NCBI GenBank assembly: GCA_944388965.1
Contig: CALXKL010000008.1
Span: 27,438 to 91,437 of the forward strand
DNA length: 64,000 nt
From: an uncultured Spirochaetales bacterium
GTDB lineage: Bacteria > Spirochaetota > Spirochaetia > Sphaerochaetales > Sphaerochaetaceae
Direction of reading: 5' to 3'
Under the pieces are notes generated by a model. The model did not search any database. It was not told where the DNA came from and saw only the letters and a program-made list of their open reading frames with translations. A program made the position numbers and the translations under genes. Shown here one piece after another: positions 16,627 to 23,866 of this stretch (the first letter of the stretch is position 1; each line of letters opens with the position of its first letter).

Positions 16627-17307
16627 ATGAAGAGAAGAATCATCAGGATCGACGAAGAGAAGTGCAACGGTTGCGGCGCCTGCGCCGCAGCATGTCATGA
16701 AGGCGCGATAGCCATGGTGGACGGCAAGGCCCGTCTGACGAGGGAGGACTACTGCGACGGTCTGGGCGACTGCCTTCCCTCCTGTCCTGTCGGGGCCATC
16801 TCCTTCGAGGAGCGCGAGGCACCGGCCTATGACGAGGCCGCCGTGGAGGCGTCCAGAATGGAGAAGAGCATGCCGTGCGGCTGCCCGGGGACCCAGGCAA
16901 GGAAGCTTGAGAGGGATGTGCAGTGCAGCTGCAGCACACATGCCGTGAGCAGACTGTCCCAATGGCCTGTGCAGATCAAGCTTGCTCCTGTGACGGCCCC
17001 CTGGTTCAAGGATGCCGATTTACTTGTGGCGGCGACCTGCACGGCGTATGCATACGGTGCCTTCCACGAGGACTTCATCCGTGGCCGCGTCACGCTCGTC
17101 GGCTGCCCCAAGCTGGATGGCGTCGACTACAGCGACAAGCTTGCCATAATCTTCAAGGCGAACGATGTCGCATCCCTCACTCTTGTCCGCATGGAGGTGC
17201 CCTGCTGCGGTGGGCTGGAGATTGCGGTCAGGAAGGCGATAGAGGCCAGTGGAAAGGACATTCCGCTTCGTGTCGTGACCATCTCCACCGACGGGATGAT
17301 CCTATGA
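16627..17307 (+). CDS. 4Fe-4S ferredoxin domain protein
   Basis: The protein of about 226 residues carries a dicluster ferredoxin domain at the N-terminus: CNGCGACAAACHEGAI near residues 14-29 and CDGLGDCLPSCPVGAI near 42-57. A linker follows with more cysteines (MPCGCPG, CSCS), then a C-terminal domain of about 120 residues with CTAYAY, GCPKLD and CCGGLE. Multi-Cys proteins of this type are found in anaerobes near redox regulators; the precise partner is unknown. ATG 16627 is preferred to GTG 16621. The stop overlaps the next gene by 4 bases (ATGA). Confidence 0.85.
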   Translation: MKRRIIRIDEEKCNGCGACAAACHEGAIAMVDGKARLTREDYCDGLGDCLPSCPVGAISFEEREAPAYDEAAVEASRMEKSMPCGCPGTQARKLERDVQCSCSTHAVSRLSQWPVQIKLAPVTAPWFKDADLLVAATCTAYAYGAFHEDFIRGRVTLVGCPKLDGVDYSDKLAIIFKANDVASLTLVRMEVPCCGGLEIAVRKAIEASGKDIPLRVVTISTDGMIL

Positions 17308-17699
17308 TTCCCATGAGTCTCGTCGGGCGGCTCGTGGGCCTGGTGCGCGCGGCGGAGGGGAACGAGGACCTGGTTGATGCCGGGACGATGGATCTCATCC
17401 GCGAAGCGCTTGCAGGTGATGATTCGCGGATTGCGGATCTCGAGGCGCGCATAGCCGCCGAGAAGCGTCGTCTTGCCCCGGACTGCATCACCTGTGCAGT
17501 GAAATGCGGCCGCACAGACGACTGGGACCCATCGTCGCTCGATGAGGATGGCGATGAGGTGCGGGCCTTGAAGCTCTCGCTCATCGAGTATCTGGGCGGA
17601 AATGCGAAGGGGATGACTGATGACGATATCCTCCGCGCTCTGTACCACATAGGGCTTGCGGGGCTGGAACCTCAGGACCTCGAGCCGTTTTTCGGATGA
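17304..17699 (+). CDS. hypothetical protein with CxxC motif, in ferredoxin operon
   Basis: I do not recognise this 131-residue protein. It is mostly helical. The middle has CITCAVKCGRTDDWD (three cysteines), which recalls a small metal or Fe-S site, and the end is acidic (GLEPQDLEPFFG). ATG 17304 overlaps the ferredoxin stop by 4 bases, so it is almost certainly co-translated with it and may be a partner or assembly factor. Confidence 0.7.
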   Translation: MIPMSLVGRLVGLVRAAEGNEDLVDAGTMDLIREALAGDDSRIADLEARIAAEKRRLAPDCITCAVKCGRTDDWDPSSLDEDGDEVRALKLSLIEYLGGNAKGMTDDDILRALYHIGLAGLEPQDLEPFFG

Positions 17700-18016
17700 C
17701 CGTCCATGCTTGAATGTGTGGCCTGCCTGGATATGAAGAGGCAGGTCTCCGTCTGTCGTTTCAGCATCTCCTTTTACTACTAAAGGCTATATATATATCT
17801 ATATGCTCTGATTAATAAAGGCATTTATGTATATACTGGGAGATAACTCTTTGCAATACAAGGAGTTATGCTTTACATGAATGCCGTGTTCGTGCTATCA
17901 TCGGCTTCAGGATCCTTGGACATATCAGAGAGCACTGCGGCCATGGCAGGTCACCCGGAACCCCTCCTGGAGGGGATTCCCCGGACCTCTGTGCTCCAAT
18001 CAGGAGGATATTTGAA
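17700..18016. other. intergenic and leader region of the RNA ligase gene
   Basis: About 317 bases with no gene. It starts with an AT-rich stretch (TATATATATATCTATA near 17790). A 7-base inverted repeat (ATAACTC 17843-17849 / GAGTTAT 17863-17869) follows, then the stacked hairpin at 17948-17988 and the AGGAGG ribosome site at about 18002-18007. Confidence 0.6.
17948..17988 (+). promoter_or_regulatory. stacked RNA hairpin in the RNA ligase leader
   Basis: Three nested stems can form: AGGTC/GACCT (17948-17952 with 17984-17988), GGAA/TTCC (17957-17960 with 17977-17980) and CCCCT/AGGGG (17961-17965 with 17971-17975). It ends about 13 bases before the ribosome site of the RNA ligase. It could be an attenuator, a terminator of an upstream transcript, or a structured target of the enzyme itself. 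Confidence 0.5.
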
Positions 18017-19093
18017 ATGCACGAACTTGCGACGGTGTCCGTCATACAGGACATCAGACCGATCGGGGGCAAGGACAGGATAGTCCTTGCAAGAGTGGAG
18101 AACTACGACAGCATCGTCCAGAAGGACGGCTTCAAGGTAGGCGACAAGGTGATCTACGTCTATTACGATGCTGTGCTTCCTGTACGCCCCGAGTTCGAGT
18201 TCCTGAGAAAGCGCTGCTGGAGCGAACGGCTGCAGGGTTTCAGGATCAGGACCATGAAGATGGGTGGCCATGTGTCGGAGGGGCTTGTCCTTCCGATCAC
18301 GCTCATCGAAGGGGGAGGCGACCTGCCTGTGGGCACTGTCGTCACACAGCAACTGGGGATCAGGCGCTATGAAGGCGGGCAGTCGCAGAAGGAGCCGTCC
18401 CGTCCTCTCCGGTGGATGCGCCACCCGATGCTCAGAGCGTTGATGAAGTTGTTCGGACATGACGGCTCACGGCCTTCGCGCGGCTATCCGGAGCATGTGC
18501 CGAAGTCCGACGAGGAGAACATCGAGAAGTGCTGGGATTCCGTGAGGATGCTCGATGACGAGTTCATCGTCACTGAGAAGATGGAGGGCTGTGCGGCCAT
18601 GTATGTGCTGGACAGATGGGGAAGGCTTCATAGCTATTCCCACAACCGGGAGGTGGGCGCCTCGGGCTGCTGGGGCGGCATCGCCACGGGCTGCAGCATG
18701 CGTGATGCTCTCAGGAAGGCAGGACGCAGCCTTGGCATCCGAATAGCGGTCGAAGGCGAGATCTGCGGCCCGTCGATACAGAAGAACATCTACGGTTTTC
18801 CTTCGCATCGCTTCTTCCTTTACGGAGCCTACGATGCGGACAGCGGAAGGAGACTTGGCTGGTGCGAGCTTGAGCGTGTCGCCTCGCTTACGGGGCTCGA
18901 TCTCGTCCCCCTGATCGGCAGGACGAAGGTGCTCGGGACCATAGACGACATGCTTGCCATGTGCGAAGGGGAAAGCGTGTTCTCCACCAGGGAGCGGACA
19001 GTGCCGAGGGAGGGGCTGGTATGGCGGACTGAGGATGGTGGTGTCCACTTCAAGTGCAAATCCAGGCCATACAAGGTCTGGTTCGAGAAGTGA
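18017..19093 (+). CDS. RNA ligase (ATP), Rnl5/DraRnl-like
   Basis: The 358-residue protein is a nucleotidyl-transferase of the RNA ligase superfamily, which seals RNA nicks using ATP. Motif I is TEKMEG with the adenylated Lys188; motif Ia SHNRE, motif III FFLYGAYD, motif IV REGLVWR and motif V HFKCKS follow in order. The first 150 residues form an N-terminal OB-like region (GFKVGDKVIYVYYD), the layout of Deinococcus DraRnl and its relatives. ATG 18017 follows AGGAGG at about 9 bases. It is a single gene without an obvious nuclease, kinase or toxin partner, so its RNA substrate is unknown. Confidence 0.85.
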   Translation: MHELATVSVIQDIRPIGGKDRIVLARVENYDSIVQKDGFKVGDKVIYVYYDAVLPVRPEFEFLRKRCWSERLQGFRIRTMKMGGHVSEGLVLPITLIEGGGDLPVGTVVTQQLGIRRYEGGQSQKEPSRPLRWMRHPMLRALMKLFGHDGSRPSRGYPEHVPKSDEENIEKCWDSVRMLDDEFIVTEKMEGCAAMYVLDRWGRLHSYSHNREVGASGCWGGIATGCSMRDALRKAGRSLGIRIAVEGEICGPSIQKNIYGFPSHRFFLYGAYDADSGRRLGWCELERVASLTGLDLVPLIGRTKVLGTIDDMLAMCEGESVFSTRERTVPREGLVWRTEDGGVHFKCKSRPYKVWFEK

Positions 19094-19096
19094 TGG

Positions 19097-20554
19097 TCAG
19101 CGCTTCCAGAAGTCGCGTGTGAACAGGGCGTAGACCGTGAACAGCTCCAGACGCCCTGCAAGCATCAGGAAGGACAGGAACCAGAGCGCCCAGTCTGGAA
19201 AGACCGAGAACGGCACGCTGGTTCCCAGTCCTCCGAAGCCCATCCCGATGTTGCCAAGTGCCATCAGGGATGCGGAGTGCACGATGACGAAGTCCAGGTC
19301 CGTGAGCGAGAGCACCAGCGTCCCTAGAAGCACATTGGCGAAGTAGAAGGCGACGAAGCCCGCTATGGCCTGGATGGTCGTGCTGTCGAACCTGATGAGG
19401 CCTACATGCACCCTGACCATCGCCGTAGGATGGATGCGTCTGGTGATGGCCGCTCTGAAGGCCTGGACCATTGCGCCGATCCTGACGACCTTCATGCCTC
19501 CACCCGTGGAGCCGGCACAGCCCCCGATGTAGCACAGGACATAGAGCACGCACTGGGAGAACAGGGGCCAGCTGCCGTAGTCCGTGCTGACGAAGCCCGT
19601 GGTGCTCATGAAGCTGACCACCTGGAAGGCGGCGTGGTGGAGCGCCTCTCCGGCGCCCATCAGGCCGTTCGAGAAGAGGTTCATGGCGACAAGGACAGTG
19701 CTTGCCAGCACGATGATGCAGTACAGCCTGAACTCCCCGTCACGGAACATCCTCTTCGGCTCGCCTTCCAGAACTCTGAAGAAGAGCGAGAAGTTGACCC
19801 CTGCCAGGAACATGAAGACTATGCACACGATGTCGACATACATCGAGCCGTAGTAGGCGATCGATGCATCATGAGGTGCGAATCCCGCCGAGCCCATCGT
19901 CGCGAACATTATGGTCATCGCCTCGAACCAGTCCAGGCCTCCCAGCATGAGGAAGAGTATCTGGAGAACCGACAGGCCGATGTAGATGCCCCACAGGACG
20001 ATTGCAGTGTCCCTCATGCGCGGCATCAGCTTCTCCTTCACCGGACCGACGATTTCGGCTTCATACAGCGTGGAGCCGCGCACCCCGAGCGCCGGCAGGA
20101 CCGCGATGAACAGAAGGACGACGCCCATGCCGCCGATCCAGTTGGTCATGCTGCGCCAGAAGAGCAGTCCCTTCATCCTGCCGTCGATGTCCGTCATGAT
20201 CGAGGCCCCTGCCGCACTGAAGCCCGACATGCTCTCGAAGAAGCATTTGCAGAAGGAGTCCAGGGCCCCTGTGAGATGGTAGGGAAGGGCGCCGAATAGG
20301 GAGAGCACCACCCAGGCGAGCGTCACGGCGAGGAAGCTGTCGCGTCTCGAGATCCTCAGCTCCTTCGACCTTGCAGCGTAGAGTATCGAGCAGACGGAGA
20401 AGACCACCATGGCCAGGATCGTAAGGGCGAAGGCCTCGACCCCGTCCCTTTCGCCGTAGTATGCACACACGATGGCCGGCAGAAGCATTATCGCGGCCAT
20501 GAACAGACATATGAATCCTAGAAGTCTCAGCACGGATTCCGGGTGCAAGCTCAT
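19097..20554 (-). CDS. trkH: TrkH-type potassium uptake protein
   Basis: The 485-residue membrane protein imports potassium. It shows the four pore loops of the Trk/Ktr family, including MSGFSAAGAS, ATMGSAGFAPHD, FMSTTGFVSTDY and GGCAGSTGGGMKVVR. The NWIGGMGVVLLFIAVLP motif is typical of TrkH. The regulatory NAD-binding subunit TrkA is not in the window. GGGGAGG touches ATG 20554 directly, so TTG 20548 (6 bases from the site) may be the true start; the difference is two residues. Confidence 0.92.
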   Translation of the reverse strand: MSLHPESVLRLLGFICLFMAAIMLLPAIVCAYYGERDGVEAFALTILAMVVFSVCSILYAARSKELRISRRDSFLAVTLAWVVLSLFGALPYHLTGALDSFCKCFFESMSGFSAAGASIMTDIDGRMKGLLFWRSMTNWIGGMGVVLLFIAVLPALGVRGSTLYEAEIVGPVKEKLMPRMRDTAIVLWGIYIGLSVLQILFLMLGGLDWFEAMTIMFATMGSAGFAPHDASIAYYGSMYVDIVCIVFMFLAGVNFSLFFRVLEGEPKRMFRDGEFRLYCIIVLASTVLVAMNLFSNGLMGAGEALHHAAFQVVSFMSTTGFVSTDYGSWPLFSQCVLYVLCYIGGCAGSTGGGMKVVRIGAMVQAFRAAITRRIHPTAMVRVHVGLIRFDSTTIQAIAGFVAFYFANVLLGTLVLSLTDLDFVIVHSASLMALGNIGMGFGGLGTSVPFSVFPDWALWFLSFLMLAGRLELFTVYALFTRDFWKR

Positions 20555-20634
20555 CCTCCCCTGGTGGACAGGTCTGAATACCCCGTGGAAAGTGGATTTG
20601 TCAAGTGCGTCTTCATGTATGCCTCGGGTGGTGC

Positions 20635-20640
20635 TAGAAT
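20635..20640 (+). promoter_or_regulatory. -10 box of the AmmeMemoRadiSam operon
   Basis: TAGAAT lies 6 bases before ATG 20647, with no ribosome site in between. A transcript from it would begin at the start codon. The -35 region is not clear. Confidence 0.5.
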
Positions 20641-20646
20641 CTTTGT

Positions 20647-21462
20647 ATGGAAAGACGTGCACTTTTCGCGGGTTCATGGTACCCGGCCGACAGGCACGGC
20701 CTCGAGGCCATAGTCTCAGCGGGACGCGACCTGGGAGGTGGAGCGCTGATGGGCGTCCTGCCCCATGCGGGACTGATGTTCAGCGGGCGCTTCATACGCG
20801 ACTTCTTCTCGAACCTCGACAGCCGTGTCGACAGGGTGCTTGTAATATCTCCTTCGCATTACCATGTGCTGCCCGAGGACACCTTCGTGATATCCTCCTT
20901 CGACAGCGCCGCAAGTCCGCTTTCAAGCGTTCCCGTCTTCCGGCCCGACCTGCCCGGCGCAATGGTCTGTGACGAGGCGATCCAGAGCGAGCACGCACTC
21001 GAGATGTTCATCCCGTTCTGTGCGGCCCGTTCGCTTGCAGTCGGCTTCGCCGTGGTCGGCGACGTCTCCGGCCGGGATGCGCTGGATGCACTCTCCCGGG
21101 ATGTCCGCGCTCTGCTTGACGGGCGCACCGCGCTCATCGCCTCGAGCGACTTCACCCATTACGGCCGGCGCTTCGGCTACATGCCTTACGGAGCGGATGG
21201 CGAAAAGAAGGCCGTCGCCGAGGATCTGAGGATCGCATCGCTTCTCTGTCGGGCGGACGTGGATGGAATTCTTCCGATACGCCACAGAAGGACGATCTGC
21301 GGCATCGTCCCTGCCATGATCGTCTCTCTTGCAGCCTCGTCGCCGGGCCTTGTCGGACAGGTCGTGGACAGCGGCACGTCATGCGGCATCCTGGGCACGT
21401 CCGGCGACGACTTCGTCTCTTACGTGAGCATCTTCTGGAGGTGTGGTGATGAGCGGTTATGA
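20647..21462 (+). CDS. amrB: AmmeMemoRadiSam system protein B (MEMO1 family)
   Basis: The 271-residue protein belongs to the MEMO1 family, related to class III extradiol dioxygenases. Motifs include AGSWYPAD at the N-terminus, LPHAGLMFSG near residue 40, SPSHYHV near 63, the ASSDFTHYGRRFGY segment near 165 and GTSGDDFVSYVS at the end. His residues in PHAG, SHYH and FTHYG are the probable metal site. It is the first gene of three overlapping genes with AmmeA and a radical SAM protein. The biochemical role of the system is still unsettled. Confidence 0.93.
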   Translation: MERRALFAGSWYPADRHGLEAIVSAGRDLGGGALMGVLPHAGLMFSGRFIRDFFSNLDSRVDRVLVISPSHYHVLPEDTFVISSFDSAASPLSSVPVFRPDLPGAMVCDEAIQSEHALEMFIPFCAARSLAVGFAVVGDVSGRDALDALSRDVRALLDGRTALIASSDFTHYGRRFGYMPYGADGEKKAVAEDLRIASLLCRADVDGILPIRHRRTICGIVPAMIVSLAASSPGLVGQVVDSGTSCGILGTSGDDFVSYVSIFWRCGDERL

Positions 21463-21973
21463 AGGTGACAGACTCCCTTGTATCGCCAGGACAAGTCTCG
21501 AGGACTTCTTCTCCGGCCAAGCCAGGGACATGGGTGATGGAGGAGGACGCCACGGATCCTTCGTGACACTGCGCAAGGGCGGGGATCTGAGAGGGTGCAT
21601 CGGTTATATGGCTCCTCTGGACACGTTGTACAGACAGGTGTACGCACTTGCCCGGCAGGCGGCCTTCCATGACTGGCGCTTTCCTCCCCTGGGAGAGGAT
21701 GAGCTTGCAAAGGTGAGGATAGAGGTCTCCGTGCTCTCCCCGATGAAGGACATAGCGTGCCTGGATGAGTTCGTCCCCTCCCGTGACGGCATTCTCATGA
21801 CATGCCGCGGCCACAGGGCCGTCTTCCTTGCCGAGGTGGCGGACGAGACCGGCTGGACGAAGGACGAGATGCTGGCTGCGCTTTCCAGGAAGGCGGGGCT
21901 TCCTCCGGATGCCTACCTTGATGCGGATGCATCGTTCATGACGTTCACAAGCGAGGTCTTCCATGAGGTGTGA
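21449..21973 (+). CDS. amrA: AmmeMemoRadiSam system protein A (AMMECR1 domain)
   Basis: The 174-residue protein is an AMMECR1-domain protein. The core motif LRGCIGYM is at about residues 49-56, preceded by FVTLRKGGDLRG and followed by FPPLGEDELAKVRIEVSVLSP. ATG 21449 is chosen over GTG 21443 and 21446 because GGAGG lies 8 bases upstream. It overlaps the amrB end by 14 bases and the radical SAM gene by 11 bases. The conserved cysteine of LRGCIG suggests a catalytic or binding role. Confidence 0.93.
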   Translation: MSGYEGDRLPCIARTSLEDFFSGQARDMGDGGGRHGSFVTLRKGGDLRGCIGYMAPLDTLYRQVYALARQAAFHDWRFPPLGEDELAKVRIEVSVLSPMKDIACLDEFVPSRDGILMTCRGHRAVFLAEVADETGWTKDEMLAALSRKAGLPPDAYLDADASFMTFTSEVFHEV

Positions 21974-22880
21974 CTTCTGCTTCCGTTGCTGCGACATCAG
22001 GGAAGGGGGAAGGGGCTGGTGCGGCGTCAGGGAGAACACGGGAGGCGTCATCCACAGCCGATACGACCATGATCTGGTGGCGATCGCGCTGGATCCCGTC
22101 GAGAAGAAGCCCCTGTACCACTTCCTTCCCGGCACGAAGACGCTTTCCATCGCCAAGGCCGGCTGCAGCTATGACTGCGACTTCTGCCAGAACGCCATGA
22201 TCGCGAGGGAATACGAAGGAGTCGGGATGGAGAGATGGCTTCCTGAAGAGGTCGTCGACATGGCGTGCCGTCATCGCATCCCGTCTGTCAGCTTCACATA
22301 CTCCGAGCCATTGGTCTGGCAGGACTACATGTCATCCGTCGCCACGGGAGCGAAGGAGAAGGGTCTGAAGACGGTCATGGTGTCAAACGGAGGCTTCGGC
22401 AAGGCCTCCCTGGACAGACTGCTGCCGCTCATCGACGCCTTCAACATCGACCTCAAGGGGGATTCGTCGTTCTACAGGAAGGTCTGCCATGCCGACCTCG
22501 TCCCGGTCGAGGAGGGGATATCCGCGATAGCATCTTCAGGCCGTCATCTCGAGGTCACCACCATGGTCATAGAAGGAATCCACGACGAGGCCATGATAGC
22601 CTCGCTGGGGAGGCTTCTCCATGAGGCGGGGGTCCATGTCTGGCATCTGACGCGCTTCTTCCCGCATCGCAGGATGAGAGACCGTGCCGCTACGGGTGAA
22701 GCCTGCCTGGCCAGACTGTACAAGGTCGCATTGGAAAGCGGCGTGGAGCATGTGTACCGCGGCAACAGCGCATTCGCGGATCCACTTGTCTGCCACACAT
22801 GCGGTGGGAGCATCGACAGGCTGTCATGTACGGGGCATTGCCCTGCCTGCGGCTCTCCGGTCTACGGGGTGTGGGCCTAG
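21963..22880 (+). CDS. amrS: AmmeMemoRadiSam system radical SAM enzyme
   Basis: The 305-residue radical SAM protein has its [4Fe-4S] motif CSYDCDFCQN near residue 63 (CxxxCxxC). An N-terminal Cys cluster (CDFCFRCC...GWCGVR) and a C-terminal zinc-type pair (CHTCGG...CPACGS) flank the barrel, as in AmmeMemoRadiSam enzymes, related to pyruvate formate-lyase activases. PLYHFLPGTKTLSIAKAGC is the family signature before the cluster. It overlaps the AmmeA gene by 11 bases, implying tight co-expression. Confidence 0.93.
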   Translation: MRCDFCFRCCDIREGGRGWCGVRENTGGVIHSRYDHDLVAIALDPVEKKPLYHFLPGTKTLSIAKAGCSYDCDFCQNAMIAREYEGVGMERWLPEEVVDMACRHRIPSVSFTYSEPLVWQDYMSSVATGAKEKGLKTVMVSNGGFGKASLDRLLPLIDAFNIDLKGDSSFYRKVCHADLVPVEEGISAIASSGRHLEVTTMVIEGIHDEAMIASLGRLLHEAGVHVWHLTRFFPHRRMRDRAATGEACLARLYKVALESGVEHVYRGNSAFADPLVCHTCGGSIDRLSCTGHCPACGSPVYGVWA

Positions 22881-23803
22881 GCCAGCACCCTCAGCGCGTT
22901 GCCGGTCCAGAAGCGGTCGATCACGGAAGAGGAGAGTCCTGCATCCGACAGCGCATCCAGCAGGCGCGGCAGCTCCTCCACCTTCGCTATCTCGAGTGCA
23001 CCTGATATCCCGTCGAAGTCGGTGCCGAGCGCGATCACTTCGTCACCGCCGACTGCGCGCATGTGCATGACATGGCGCACCATGTCCTCGATCCGGCTTT
23101 CGCATGCCTCCGGGCTCCTTGCATCGGAATAGTCGTGGAGGAATGCCGGGCAGAGGTTCAGTCCCACGATTCCACCCCTGTCGGCGATGGCCCTGATCAT
23201 GTCGTCCGTCAGGTTCCTGGGGTGGTCCACCAGCGCCCTTGCATCGGAGTGGGTGGCGACAATGGGCACACCCATGTCGACGAGATCCCAGAAGCCTCCG
23301 TCGCTCATGTGCGACACGTCTATGATGATGCCGTGTGACGAGAGCAGCTCGACCAGCTGGCGGCCCTGGGCCGTCAGGCCGAGCGCCATCTTCGCCTTGT
23401 CCCCGCTGTTCGGGTTGGCGTAGGCGTTCGCGACGTTCCACACGGGACCGACGATCCTGGGCTTCCAGGAGATGACCTCCTCCACCTTGGCCCAGTCGCC
23501 TGCCGTGGGTTTCATGTCCTCCACCGTCAGGATGGCGGAAAGGGCGTTGGAGCGGATCTCGTCAGTGCATGTGGCCTGTGCGATGTGTCCTTTGCATGCC
23601 TCCATCTCCTTCACGAAGCGCTTGTGGATCGCCTTCATGTCGCTCCAGGTGCACTGAGGAGGAGTGTAGATGGCTAGGCACTGGGCCATGGCGCCTATCT
23701 TCTCGAGTCCTTGGACCGAGACCGAAAGGGAGTTCTCCTGAAGGTTCTGGTCCGTGGCTTCATGCCACAGCCTGTATATCGTGTCTGCATGGAAGTCTAT
23801 CAT
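22877..23803 (-). CDS. membrane dipeptidase family (peptidase M19)
   Basis: The 308-residue zinc enzyme belongs to the renal dipeptidase family. The metal site starts with FHADT (residues 3-7), followed by the bridging Glu in LTVEDM, His residues in IDVSHMSDGGFWD and ATHSDARALVDHPRNLTDD, and Asp in GTDFDG. These enzymes hydrolyse dipeptides, including D-amino-acid-containing ones. Length is shorter than the 350-400 of typical relatives. It overlaps the radical SAM gene by 4 bases, convergent. The start lacks a ribosome site. Confidence 0.92.
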   Translation of the reverse strand: MIDFHADTIYRLWHEATDQNLQENSLSVSVQGLEKIGAMAQCLAIYTPPQCTWSDMKAIHKRFVKEMEACKGHIAQATCTDEIRSNALSAILTVEDMKPTAGDWAKVEEVISWKPRIVGPVWNVANAYANPNSGDKAKMALGLTAQGRQLVELLSSHGIIIDVSHMSDGGFWDLVDMGVPIVATHSDARALVDHPRNLTDDMIRAIADRGGIVGLNLCPAFLHDYSDARSPEACESRIEDMVRHVMHMRAVGGDEVIALGTDFDGISGALEIAKVEELPRLLDALSDAGLSSSVIDRFWTGNALRVLA

Positions 23804-23852
23804 ATGGCCATTGTCGCACCTGACGGGTGTTTCTCAAAGGGGGTGGGAGGAT

Positions 23853-23858
23853 TATAAT
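23853..23858 (+). promoter_or_regulatory. -10 box of the UvrA-like gene
   Basis: A perfect TATAAT stands 8 bases before ATG 23867 with no ribosome site in between, which predicts a leaderless message. Confidence 0.5.
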
Positions 23859-23866
23859 CACATATC

